A stretch of 64,000 nucleotides of DNA. It comes from Ruoffia halotolerans. GTDB taxonomy: Bacteria; Bacillota; Bacilli; Lactobacillales; Aerococcaceae. A program made the position numbers and the translations under genes. The notes beneath the pieces were generated by a model. That model had not been told where the DNA came from. It ran no database searches and was given only the letters and a program-made list of their open reading frames with translations. The first letter of the stretch is position 1, and each line of letters opens with the position of its first letter. The DNA is taken from contig NZ_JACAOA010000008.1 in the NCBI RefSeq assembly GCF_014049385.1, forward strand, positions 27,319 to 91,318, in the 5' to 3' direction. Below, one piece after another: positions 29,750-39,026 of this stretch.

Positions 29750-31069
29750 GTGACTACTAAGCATAATCAAATACTACAATATATTGAAACACTTCCCATT
29801 GGCAAAAAAATATCCGTTCGAGGAATCGCCAAGCATTTAAATATGAGTGAAGGAACGGCTTACCGAGCAATTAAAGATGCTGAAACACTGGGTATTGTCT
29901 CAACAATCGAGAGAGTTGGAACAATACGTATTGAGAAGAAATCAAAGTTTTTACCAGAAATGTTACGCTTTAATGAAATGGTTTCAATAATCGAAGGAAC
30001 TGTTCTAGGTGGGGAAGAAGGTTTAGATCGTCACCTTAATAAATTCATTATTGGTGCAATGCAAGAAAATGACGTTAAAAAATACTTTGTACCTAATTCA
30101 CTCATCATCGTGGGAAACAGGGAAGAAGTTCAACAATTGGCGTTAGAGAATGATGTTGCTGTCCTTATTACAGGTGGCTTTGATACGAGTGATAAGATCG
30201 TGGAACTTGCTAACGAGAAGAAATTACCAGTTATTTCGACGCCTTTTGATTCATTTACAGTGGCGACGATTATTAACCGTTCTATGGCAGACCAAGAAAT
30301 AAAGAAAGAAATTATGACTATTGCCGATATCTTTACGCCGATTGATCAAACACCTGCATTAACGGCTCAAGATACTGTGAACACATTCTACGAGCTTTCA
30401 CGTAAATCTGGACTTTCACGCTTTCCAGTCCATCATAACAGCCGTTTGATCGGAGTTGTGACGGCGAAAGACCTCATAGGGAAATCTGAATCAGTCCTAA
30501 TTGAAAGAGTCATGACTAAAGATTTAGTGACTGTTCAAAAACACATGACTGTCGCAAGCGTCTCACAACTGATGGTGCGTGAAGATATTGAGATGATTCC
30601 TGTTATAGAAGATAATATGGAATTATTAGGCGTTGTCTCACGTCAAGATATTATGCGTGGTATTCAAATGATTCAAAAGCAACCACAAATTGTGAATACT
30701 TTTGAAGATGATATTATTATGCATATTGAAGAATATATCTTAAAGACACAAGAACATAAGTATGACTACCGCGTTGTCGTCCAGCCACAAATGTTAAACA
30801 GTTTAGGAACGATTTCTTATGGTGTTCTTTGTGAATTAATTTCGCATTCTGCTTATCAAAAATTTTATGACACAACAAATCAAAATCATATTATTGAAAA
30901 GATTGATTTGCATTATTTCAAATTAATTCAAATGGGGAATTTAATTCAGTTTAAAGCTGATATTTTCAATCAAAATAGACGAACAGCCCTAATTGAGGTC
31001 AATGTTTTCCACGAGAATTCTTTAGTTGCAAAAGCAATTATTACGGCCCAAGTTATTGAAACAAAGTAA
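29750..31069 (+). CDS. ytoI: YtoI-like HTH-DRTGG-CBS-hotdog regulator
   Basis: The 439-residue protein has, in order, an N-terminal winged HTH (ISVRGIAKHLNMSEGTAYRAIK, written here only as residues about 20-41), a DRTGG-like domain (about 70-185), two CBS domains (about 190-310) and a C-terminal hotdog fold. CBS domains bind adenosyl nucleotides, so it may sense a nucleotide. The target is unknown. The start is GTG 29750, six bases after TGGAGGG. Its neighbour nrnA is the same as in Bacillus. Confidence 0.85.
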   Translation: MTTKHNQILQYIETLPIGKKISVRGIAKHLNMSEGTAYRAIKDAETLGIVSTIERVGTIRIEKKSKFLPEMLRFNEMVSIIEGTVLGGEEGLDRHLNKFIIGAMQENDVKKYFVPNSLIIVGNREEVQQLALENDVAVLITGGFDTSDKIVELANEKKLPVISTPFDSFTVATIINRSMADQEIKKEIMTIADIFTPIDQTPALTAQDTVNTFYELSRKSGLSRFPVHHNSRLIGVVTAKDLIGKSESVLIERVMTKDLVTVQKHMTVASVSQLMVREDIEMIPVIEDNMELLGVVSRQDIMRGIQMIQKQPQIVNTFEDDIIMHIEEYILKTQEHKYDYRVVVQPQMLNSLGTISYGVLCELISHSAYQKFYDTTNQNHIIEKIDLHYFKLIQMGNLIQFKADIFNQNRRTALIEVNVFHENSLVAKAIITAQVIETK

Positions 31070-31092
31070 ATGAGTTATAGAAGGGATAGACT

Positions 31093-32073
31093 ATGTATTT
31101 AGAAACTGAGAAAGTACAAGAATTATTAACATACATTAAAAAACATGACACAATTATTATTCATCGACATGTGAGACCCGATCCTGATGCATTTGGTTCA
31201 CAGCTTGGCTTAAAGTATCTAATTAAGAATGCTTTTGAGAACAAAAAAGTGCTAGCAGCTGGAACGATGTCAAAAGGGTTATCTTGGATGGGTGACATGG
31301 ACGAGATTGCAGATTCAGATTATGAGGATGCCTTAGTCATTGTTGTTGATACAGCCAATTATCCTAGAATTGAAGATAAGCGGTATAATAAAGGGGCAAA
31401 ACTTGTAAAAATAGACCATCATCCTGATGTGGATAGTTATGGAGATTTAGAGATGGTTTATACAAAAGCAAGTTCATGTAGTGAAATTATCGCAAATATT
31501 TCACTTGAATTGGCAGAGGCGTTACCTCTAACAAAAGAGGCTGCCTTTATGCTATATGCTGGCATTGTCGGGGATACTGGACGTTTTCAATATGATTCGA
31601 CAAGTGCAACAACACTAACAACAGCAGCGGAGTTACTTAAACAAGGGATTGATCACTTTATTATCAATGACCGATTCAATACAAAATCAATGGAACAAGC
31701 GAAATTCCAAGGCTTTGTCTTAGACCAATTAGAAATTACAGACAATGGTGTGGCTCACATCTTAATTAATCAAGCTGATTTAAAACGTTACGGAATTACT
31801 GAAGAAGAGTCGAATGTCGCTATCGGAATTCCAGGGAGTATAATGGGTGTAAATACTTGGGCTTTATTCATCGAACAAGAAGGTAGCCATCCATATTGGA
31901 GAGTTCGTGTGCGGTCAAAAGGACCAGCAATCAATGAAATAGCGGCTAAATACCATGGTGGAGGTCATCCTAAAGCAAGTGGTGCCTCGGTCTATAGCAA
32001 AGAGGAAATGAGTCAATTATTAGAGGATTTAGAGCAAGCAGCGCAAGCATATTTAGATAATATAAGTGAATAG
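31093..32073 (+). CDS. nrnA: DHH/DHHA1 phosphoesterase NrnA (oligoribonuclease/pAp phosphatase)
   Basis: NrnA degrades nano-RNAs and dephosphorylates pAp. The DHH-family motifs are HVRPDPDAFGS (about residues 25-35), VVDTAN, KIDHHPD and the C-terminal GGGHPKASG. Length is 326 residues. It follows ytoI by 23 bases. A bidirectional terminator separates it from zwf. Confidence 0.92.
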   Translation: MYLETEKVQELLTYIKKHDTIIIHRHVRPDPDAFGSQLGLKYLIKNAFENKKVLAAGTMSKGLSWMGDMDEIADSDYEDALVIVVDTANYPRIEDKRYNKGAKLVKIDHHPDVDSYGDLEMVYTKASSCSEIIANISLELAEALPLTKEAAFMLYAGIVGDTGRFQYDSTSATTLTTAAELLKQGIDHFIINDRFNTKSMEQAKFQGFVLDQLEITDNGVAHILINQADLKRYGITEEESNVAIGIPGSIMGVNTWALFIEQEGSHPYWRVRVRSKGPAINEIAAKYHGGGHPKASGASVYSKEEMSQLLEDLEQAAQAYLDNISE

Positions 32074-32075
32074 AG

Positions 32076-32112
32076 AAAAGACCAAGTTGATTTTGAGTCA
32101 ACTTGGTCTTTT
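32076..32112. terminator. Bidirectional terminator between nrnA and zwf
   Basis: AAAAGACCAAGTTGA (32076-32090) pairs perfectly with TCAACTTGGTCTTTT (32098-32112). T tracts on both strands allow use by both convergent genes. Confidence 0.9.
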
Positions 32113-32126
32113 ACTTTGTATTTTAT

Positions 32127-33566
32127 TTAATCAAACCAGTCAAAGCCTTGTTTATTAATGAGATCATCAGCAGCTTTTGGCCCACTAGACATCGCTGGAT
32201 AGTTGGGAAAATCAGGTTTCGGTGCCTCTTTCCATAAGCGCTGAATATTATCAACAAATTTCCAATCATGTGCAACTTCAAGCCAGTGATTAAAGTTATT
32301 TAAATTCCCTTGAATACATGCTAAGATTAAACGCTCGTAATCTGCAGGCATTGCGTTAATTTCTTTCTCATCTGGTGAGTATGACAATTCAATTTGTTTT
32401 AGTTCATTTGTATAACCGATGGTTTCTTGATTTAAATAAAGTCGATAAGCTAGGTCTGGATTAATTTCGATCATTAATCTATTGCCAGGCACACCTTCTT
32501 TAGTTGCTTTAAATTGAACATGAATCGTTGTATATTTTCCATTTAGTCGCTTTCCAGAGCGAATAAAGAATGGTGTACCTTCCCATTCTGGTAAATCAAT
32601 TAAAACTTTGGCTGCGAAATATGTTTCAGTGGTTGACTCTGCATCTACCTTATCTTCATCACGGTATGCTTTGTACTCATTGGATTCGCTCGCACCATAT
32701 TGGCCTCGAACGACATTTTCTTGTAATTCAGCAACAGAATCATATTGATGTAGATTTTTTAAGATATGAATTTTTTCTTGACGAATCGACTCAGGCTCAT
32801 CGTCCTTTGGTTCATTCATAGCAACTAATGAAAGCATTTGAAGTGCATGATTTTGTATCATGTCTTTAGATACACCACTATTTTCATAGTAGTCACCACG
32901 ATCTTCAACACCAACTTCTTCAGCAAGCGTAATTTGAACATGGTCAATATTCTCTTTATTCCAAATTGACTTTAACATGATGTTACTAAAGCGTAAATTT
33001 AGGAGAGACTTAACAAAACCTTTTCCTAAATAATGGTCAATACGGTAAATTTCATTTTCTTCAAATGAAACTTGAAGTTGTTCCTGTAATTCATTGGCTG
33101 AATTAAGGTCATTTCCGAATGGTTTTTCGATAATTAATCGGTTATAACCTTGTTCCGTAGCTAAGCCAGAACCTTTAATATGCTGCGTAATTATAGGGAA
33201 TAGACTAGGCGAGAGCGAGATATAGAAGATTCGATTCCCTTTTGTTTGATACATTTCCTCTAACTCTAAAGCTAATTCTTGTAAATTATGATACTCATCT
33301 ACATCATTCACATCGTGTGATTGATAATAGAAGTGTGATGCAAATTCTTCAGCATGTGCTTGGTCATCAATTTCATCTTTAATACTGTTTAGGACTACCT
33401 CACGCAAATAATCGTCTGTCCAAGGACGACGAGCAGTTCCTATTAAGGCAAAATGTTCCGATATATAATTGTTTTTGTATAATCGATATATTGCTAGATA
33501 TAACTTACGGGCAGCTAAATCACCCGTAGCTCCGAACAATGTAATGAGTAAACGATGTTTTTCCAT
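32127..33566 (-). CDS. zwf: Glucose-6-phosphate 1-dehydrogenase
   Basis: This enzyme oxidises glucose-6-phosphate with NADP in the oxidative pentose phosphate pathway. The nucleotide-binding motif LFGATGDLAARKL is at the N-terminus, and the active-site motif RIDHYLGK is complete. Length is 479 residues. A strong GGAGGG lies before the ATG. The next enzyme but one, gnd, is also in the window but about 12 kb away. Confidence 0.96.
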   Translation of the reverse strand: MEKHRLLITLFGATGDLAARKLYLAIYRLYKNNYISEHFALIGTARRPWTDDYLREVVLNSIKDEIDDQAHAEEFASHFYYQSHDVNDVDEYHNLQELALELEEMYQTKGNRIFYISLSPSLFPIITQHIKGSGLATEQGYNRLIIEKPFGNDLNSANELQEQLQVSFEENEIYRIDHYLGKGFVKSLLNLRFSNIMLKSIWNKENIDHVQITLAEEVGVEDRGDYYENSGVSKDMIQNHALQMLSLVAMNEPKDDEPESIRQEKIHILKNLHQYDSVAELQENVVRGQYGASESNEYKAYRDEDKVDAESTTETYFAAKVLIDLPEWEGTPFFIRSGKRLNGKYTTIHVQFKATKEGVPGNRLMIEINPDLAYRLYLNQETIGYTNELKQIELSYSPDEKEINAMPADYERLILACIQGNLNNFNHWLEVAHDWKFVDNIQRLWKEAPKPDFPNYPAMSSGPKAADDLINKQGFDWFD

Positions 33567-33593
33567 GAAATCCCTCCATCTTTAACAACCAAT

Positions 33594-33622
33594 ATTATAG
33601 CTTAAAAATGACCTAGTTACAA
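33594..33622 (-). promoter_or_regulatory. zwf promoter
   Basis: TTGTAA (33622-33617) and TATAAT (33599-33594) on the minus strand are spaced by 17 bases, about 27 bases before the zwf start. Confidence 0.7.
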
Positions 33623-33677
33623 TTTAAGGAGACAAAAATCTAATAATCTGTTCATTTTATTTTAATATTACTTTGGT

Positions 33678-33706
33678 TTGTTTTTCTTTACCGATACTTG
33701 TATAAT
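33678..33706 (+). promoter_or_regulatory. Promoter of DEAD-box helicase gene
   Basis: TTGTTT (33678-33683) and TATAAT (33701-33706) are spaced by 17 bases, 40 bases before the start codon. Confidence 0.7.
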
Positions 33707-33745
33707 TTGACATGTTAGTAAAAAGTACAGTGAAAGGAGATTATT

Positions 33746-35062
33746 ATGAAATTATTTAAAGAATTACCATTGAAACAATTTATTCAAGATGCGTTATTAG
33801 ATATTCACTTTGAAACTTTAACGCCAGTTCAAGAAGAAGTGATTCCACAAGCTTTAGATGGACAAAGTTTAATTGTTCAATCCCAAACCGGCTCAGGAAA
33901 AACACATAGTTTTTTAGTGCCCATCTTAAACCAAATTGATCCAGATGCAAATGAAGTCCAAGCAGTAGTTACTGCACCAAGTAGAGAATTAGCAGAACAA
34001 TTGTATAATGTAGCAATTCAAATTGCTGAGTTTTCAGAAAAACCAATCAAAGTCGTGCGTTATATTGGAGGTACTGATAAGCAACGCCAACTTGAAAAAT
34101 TACAAAATAATGAACAACCTCAATTAGTTATTGGTACTCCGGGGAGAATTTTCGACTTAATGTCTGAAAATGCACTTTGGGTTCAATCAACCAAAACATT
34201 CGTTGTTGATGAAGCTGACATGACAATGGATTTAGGATTTTTATCGATAATAGACGAGATTGCCTCAAGAATGCCGGAAGAATTACAAATCATGGTTTTC
34301 TCAGCAACAATCCCTCAAACATTAGAAGTGTTCTTAAATAAATATATGACGGCACCAAAAATAATCGAAATCGATAATCAAGGTGTAATCGCTGATATGA
34401 TTGAGAATTACTTAATCTATACGCGGGGCAGAGATAGAGCGGAGATAGCTTATTCCTTACTAACAATGGGTGAGCCATACTTAGCACTGATCTTCTGTAA
34501 CACAAAGCAATATGCCGATGAAGTCAGTCATTTCTTAAAAAATAAGGGACTAAAAGTAGCGACGATTCATGGCGGACTGACACCTAGAGAACGTAAAAGA
34601 GTAATGCGACAAATTCGTGATCTAGAATTCCAATATGTAGTCGCGACAGATTTAGCTGCCCGTGGTATTGATATTCCAGGAACGTCTATGGTTATTAATA
34701 TGGAAATTCCTACTGAATTAGATTTCTTTATCCACCGAGTTGGTCGTACCGGACGTAACAATATTAAAGGTGTTGCTTATACTTTAATTGAGCCTGACAA
34801 TGAACGTGACATTCATACTTTAGAGAAAAAAGGGATTGAATTTGAGTACGTTGACATTGTAAAAGATGAAATTAGAGAAGTTAAAGCTAGAAATGCTCGT
34901 GCAAAACGTGAAGACAAAAAGAAAAATGAAGATACTGTGATTAAAGGTATGATTCAACGTAATAAAAAACGTAAAGTAAAACCAGGCTATAAGAAAAAAT
35001 TAGATCGACAAATCCAATCCCACAAACGAACACAAGCACGTCAAAATAAGCGCAAGAAATAA
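33746..35062 (+). CDS. cshB: DEAD-box ATP-dependent RNA helicase (CshB-like)
   Basis: The 438-residue helicase has the Q motif region FETLTPVQEEVIPQAL, Walker A SQTGSGKT (about residues 47-54), VDEAD as the DEAD box, SAT and HRVGRTGR. A basic C-terminal tail (KRKVKPGYKKKLDRQ and more) likely binds RNA. Cold-shock helicases of this type act in ribosome assembly and mRNA turnover. CshB rather than CshA is suggested by the short tail and N-terminal sequence. AAAGGAG precedes the ATG. Confidence 0.88.
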   Translation: MKLFKELPLKQFIQDALLDIHFETLTPVQEEVIPQALDGQSLIVQSQTGSGKTHSFLVPILNQIDPDANEVQAVVTAPSRELAEQLYNVAIQIAEFSEKPIKVVRYIGGTDKQRQLEKLQNNEQPQLVIGTPGRIFDLMSENALWVQSTKTFVVDEADMTMDLGFLSIIDEIASRMPEELQIMVFSATIPQTLEVFLNKYMTAPKIIEIDNQGVIADMIENYLIYTRGRDRAEIAYSLLTMGEPYLALIFCNTKQYADEVSHFLKNKGLKVATIHGGLTPRERKRVMRQIRDLEFQYVVATDLAARGIDIPGTSMVINMEIPTELDFFIHRVGRTGRNNIKGVAYTLIEPDNERDIHTLEKKGIEFEYVDIVKDEIREVKARNARAKREDKKKNEDTVIKGMIQRNKKRKVKPGYKKKLDRQIQSHKRTQARQNKRKK

Positions 35063-35065
35063 CAA

Positions 35066-35101
35066 AAAACCAGCTTTCCAATTTTAATGGAAGCTGGTTT
35101 T
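35066..35101. terminator. Terminator after DEAD-box helicase
   Basis: AAAACCAGCTTTCC (35066-35079) pairs with GGAAGCTGGTTTT (35089-35101). It also has a T run on the minus strand and can end the DUF1189 gene. Confidence 0.88.
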
Positions 35102-35114
35102 AATTTTGTTAATA

Positions 35115-36020
35115 TTATTTTTCATCATCGTCATCATCATTGTCATCGTTGTCTTGACTATCAGTATCATCTTTAAAGTTTAAATCGATTGTATTGATTT
35201 CATCAAGGTTATTCATAATAGTATGAATAAATTTAGTGTGGTTTTTAAAAGCAAGATACAATAGGAATAAAGTAATAGCAGCTAAAGTAAACTGTGTTGG
35301 GACGAATCCCGGAATCAGTATAGACATTAACTCCAGTAATAAAATTGGCACAAATGAGATTACAACTGTTAACTTCAGTCTTGCTTTGAAATTAATGGCT
35401 CTAGTCAGTCGAACATTAAAGAAACCAGCCATAATACTGATTAATATAATTTGGAACCAGTAAACGAAGAAAGCAGTCACTAGCATTACTACAAACATCA
35501 TTGTATTAATTGAAAATGATTCTTCAACAATATAATTTAAGAATAATTCAAAGCGATGATTGTTTGCAAACAGATAATCATAACCTGGAATTTCTTGAAC
35601 AACCTCACCAACAGTTAGAAAGGCGTAATCCTCAATAATAAAGATCCCAATAGGGGATTTAGGCATCAACATTTCTCTTTGTTCAGCTGGAATTTCAGTT
35701 TCAAAGCCCATTTCTGTATTGATTGAATCATCAATGACGATTTGCACTGAATCGGATTGATAATAGAGTGGTTTTTCTCCTTCAGCTATATTCAAAGTTC
35801 CTTCTGATAAAGAATACTCTGGAATATACTCAACAGCGTTAGAGAAGTCATCTGAAATTTGTGAAAAAACTGGAATAATATTAACGAACATCGCTAGTGT
35901 CATTGCTAATATCGAACCAAAAGCAACCAAATGAATATATTTCCACGGCATATTTATCGATTCAATATAATAGCGAGGGTTCTTTAACCCTAGTTTAAGT
36001 AAATTAAATATTTTCTTCAT
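35115..36020 (-). CDS. DUF1189 family membrane protein
   Basis: The 301-residue protein has an N-terminal cytoplasmic stretch KNPRYYIESINMPWKYI, typical of DUF1189, and one membrane helix near residue 35-55. An extracellular domain of about 110 residues follows, then four membrane helices. It ends with a highly acidic tail in which 13 of the last 18 residues are Asp or Glu. Its function is unknown. It lies 149 bases after yfhO on the same strand; I see no clear terminator between them, so they may be co-transcribed. Confidence 0.78.
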   Translation of the reverse strand: MKKIFNLLKLGLKNPRYYIESINMPWKYIHLVAFGSILAMTLAMFVNIIPVFSQISDDFSNAVEYIPEYSLSEGTLNIAEGEKPLYYQSDSVQIVIDDSINTEMGFETEIPAEQREMLMPKSPIGIFIIEDYAFLTVGEVVQEIPGYDYLFANNHRFELFLNYIVEESFSINTMMFVVMLVTAFFVYWFQIILISIMAGFFNVRLTRAINFKARLKLTVVISFVPILLLELMSILIPGFVPTQFTLAAITLFLLYLAFKNHTKFIHTIMNNLDEINTIDLNFKDDTDSQDNDDNDDDDDEK

Positions 36021-36169
36021 TGAACCGTCCTTTACTAATTAAATTCATTAATTTATCTTACCAAAGTCAATTGAATTATCAAGTAAATTTATGACTTTGC
36101 ATTTCTTTCAATAGTAACTTATTTATATTAAATCAATGTGTACTCAAGTTATTTATGTATGATCTGAAT

Positions 36170-38833
36170 TTAGTCAGTTTCCACGCTGATATTTTTTTGA
36201 GAGGTCTTTTTATCCCAATAAATAATACCTACTAAACTGATTATACCAATCAAGCTCAATATGCCTCCAAAGACAATCGAACGAGGGAAGTAAGTTAATT
36301 CAACATTATGTTGACCACTCGTCATAGGTATTGCCATTAAAGTATCACTTAATACACTTACCGGTTCAACACTTGTGCCATCCACAGTTATGTCCCAAGC
36401 TGCATCATAAGGGATTGTGAATAAGACATAAGCGTCATCTTGTTCAATGGTAATATTTCCTTTGATGTGATTGTGACTAGACTGGATCACATTAAACTTA
36501 TTATCTTCTTTAGTATCCATCATCTTTTCATAACGCTCTAAGTCAAATTCGTATAATTCAAGTAAATTCGCTTGCAATTCTTCTTCCTCAAGCTCTACAT
36601 CAAAGTATTGATCTTCAAGAACAGTGTCATAACTGGCGTTGTAAACTTGACGTCTTCTAAAAGGCGAATAGAATCGATAATGATTAGAGTTTAGATCAAA
36701 GGAAACATTCTTACTTGAGAACTGACTTGGTATACTAAAGTAGTATGGGTTTCGATTAGTTGTTTCAAAATGCCAACGAATTCTCGGTGTTTGCGCATCG
36801 TTATCGGTTGTATCAACATAAGTATAATAATCTCCATCTCCGGTATCCGCTACTTCGACATTTTCATAAGTGACATCCGTAAAGTCATGCTCTGTAAAGT
36901 AGGGAGCGCCATTACCGTTATAATCTATAAGACTTAATAATAATTCTTGGTTTTCAATGGGTCTATGGGATGTAAATTCAATTCCATCATTGGCAATATC
37001 TGAACTCACTTCCATGCCAATACCAAAGTTTCTTTCGTTTTCGTAAACTTTTACCCTTGAATATTGAGTCGAGATAGGGTGGAATTCCATATCTAAATCA
37101 GTGGCTTCTGGATATAAGACATAACCTTCGTCCGCTGTGTGTTCGCTCGAATTCGTCGTTGGGGCTAAGAAATAACGAATATTAAAGAAATCATCTAAGA
37201 ATAGCGTGCCGTTAGTATAGGTTGCAAAGCCATTACCATCAGGTAAGCCAAGATAACCATATAACTCAGGGACATGCGCTTCGATGGTAGAGCCAAAGTG
37301 ATCCATACCACTATAGTGTGTATACATCGCTTCGTTTTTAGTACGCATAAATGTTTTGTTTATTCGATAGAAATCATTATTTGGATGACGTAAACCAGCT
37401 AAACTTTGGTTAAGTGTTTCAGTATAATCTTCAAATTTCGATTGTTGAACATAATTAATATCTGACATAATAATATACGCATTAATGAATAGTTCGCTAA
37501 AGACAAATATTAACAGTATAGAGTTTAGAATGATTTTTTTAGGTTTTTCTAATTGAATAATTATGACAAAGGCCAAGAAGAAAGCCAGAGAAATAAAGAT
37601 GTTAATATCATTTAAGAAAGTATATTCATCAATCCATAAATAATAACCAGAGAATAAAGCCATCGCAACAATGGCAGTAATTAATACACCAAGCGGGAAA
37701 CGCTTTGGTTGGTTCTTAAAGGCTTTAATGGCCATTACAAGTAGAAAGAAACTTGTTGTGAACGAGAATCTAAAGTGATACCAAATTGGGAATTGTCCGC
37801 CATGCCAAAGTTTATTAAATAAATCAAATCTAAAAGAAAGTGCAAACACTGTAAAAATCAATATCGCAACGATTTTTTCAGACAATTTAATTTTTTTATT
37901 AATAAAGAAAAGACCTACAAAGAAGATAACTAACATCCCAGCATAGATATTAGGAGAACCTGAAGACATTTCATCAAAGTTGAAACTACCAACGAATAGT
38001 TTTGACGCAATATCTTGAAGTGTATGAGCAACTTCCCAATCTAACTCAAATTCCAAGTAACTTCCTTTGTTTTGGGTTAGAGAGTAATAGGTCGGAATAA
38101 GGGTAATTCCAGCTATTAAAGCTGCGATGATTGAATGAATTCCAAATCGGAAGTATGAGACAATCGTTTCCTTAATATTGAATGCAGTTTGTTTTTCGAC
38201 GATGACAAAGAGTGCATATATTGCTAAGAAAAGACAAATCATATAACCGATATAATAATTCGCAATTAACATAATTGCTAACGAACTAACATAAAGAAAG
38301 CGACTCTGTCCACTTATTAATTGATCCAAACCTAAGGCAATAAGCGGTAATAATACTAAGCCATCTAACCACATTATATTTAACTGATACACGATGGTAT
38401 AACTCATGAAAGTATAGGATAAGCTAAAAATGATTGATGGGAGCGTACTTAAGTCATATTTCTGACGTGAGAAGTACATAAATGTTAAGCTACTTGCCAG
38501 TAATTTGAGGTAAGTAATTATCGTTACTGCTATTTCAAAGTTTGACTCGTTAAATAATAAAAAAATCAAATTAAAGGGACTCATCAAGTAGTATGCCCAT
38601 AAACCTATCATTTCTCCACCGATCGCTTTTTCAAAGCTGTAAAGGAGCATTTCAGGCGAATGGGTAAAAGTTTCTTTATACATACTAAAGAAATCAATAT
38701 ATTGTTGACCTAAATCAACAGTAAGCATTGTATCTTTACCAAAAGGCGCAAATTGAAAAATTATTGCAAGCCCGATAAAGAAAATCGATACAAATAAAGT
38801 ATTTAATAAATACGGTTTCAGTTTATTTATCAT
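36170..38833 (-). CDS. yfhO: YfhO family membrane glycosyltransferase
   Basis: This 887-residue protein has about twelve or thirteen membrane helices in the first 460 residues, a large extracellular domain, and a last helix near the C-terminus. The early block TVDLGQQYIDFFSMYKETF carries the acidic residue expected of GT-C glycosyltransferases. Bacillus YfhO is implicated in glycosylation of lipoteichoic acid; that role is inferred here. The start is ATG 38833, with AGGAG seven bases before it; the longer frame from 38878 has no site. It is divergent from the PBP gene. Confidence 0.85.
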   Translation of the reverse strand: MINKLKPYLLNTLFVSIFFIGLAIIFQFAPFGKDTMLTVDLGQQYIDFFSMYKETFTHSPEMLLYSFEKAIGGEMIGLWAYYLMSPFNLIFLLFNESNFEIAVTIITYLKLLASSLTFMYFSRQKYDLSTLPSIIFSLSYTFMSYTIVYQLNIMWLDGLVLLPLIALGLDQLISGQSRFLYVSSLAIMLIANYYIGYMICLFLAIYALFVIVEKQTAFNIKETIVSYFRFGIHSIIAALIAGITLIPTYYSLTQNKGSYLEFELDWEVAHTLQDIASKLFVGSFNFDEMSSGSPNIYAGMLVIFFVGLFFINKKIKLSEKIVAILIFTVFALSFRFDLFNKLWHGGQFPIWYHFRFSFTTSFFLLVMAIKAFKNQPKRFPLGVLITAIVAMALFSGYYLWIDEYTFLNDINIFISLAFFLAFVIIIQLEKPKKIILNSILLIFVFSELFINAYIIMSDINYVQQSKFEDYTETLNQSLAGLRHPNNDFYRINKTFMRTKNEAMYTHYSGMDHFGSTIEAHVPELYGYLGLPDGNGFATYTNGTLFLDDFFNIRYFLAPTTNSSEHTADEGYVLYPEATDLDMEFHPISTQYSRVKVYENERNFGIGMEVSSDIANDGIEFTSHRPIENQELLLSLIDYNGNGAPYFTEHDFTDVTYENVEVADTGDGDYYTYVDTTDNDAQTPRIRWHFETTNRNPYYFSIPSQFSSKNVSFDLNSNHYRFYSPFRRRQVYNASYDTVLEDQYFDVELEEEELQANLLELYEFDLERYEKMMDTKEDNKFNVIQSSHNHIKGNITIEQDDAYVLFTIPYDAAWDITVDGTSVEPVSVLSDTLMAIPMTSGQHNVELTYFPRSIVFGGILSLIGIISLVGIIYWDKKTSQKNISVETD

Positions 38834-38978
38834 TTTGTGTCTCCTAACGAAATTAATAATCCTATCATATATTAACAAAGAAAAATTTGGTAATCATCTA
38901 TTTAGTGTGTAAAATTTATGAAGATAAATTAAAGATTGATGTTAATCTTTGGGTTTGATACAATTTTGATTAATTGTT

Positions 38979-38987
38979 TGATATAAT
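38979..38987 (+). promoter_or_regulatory. Extended -10 promoter of PBP gene
   Basis: TGA followed by TATAAT (38982-38987) is an extended -10 element 40 bases before the start codon; no strong -35 is seen. Confidence 0.55.
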
Positions 38988-39026
38988 AATCAGGTGAATT
39001 TAAACTATTTAGAGGGGAGAAGATAA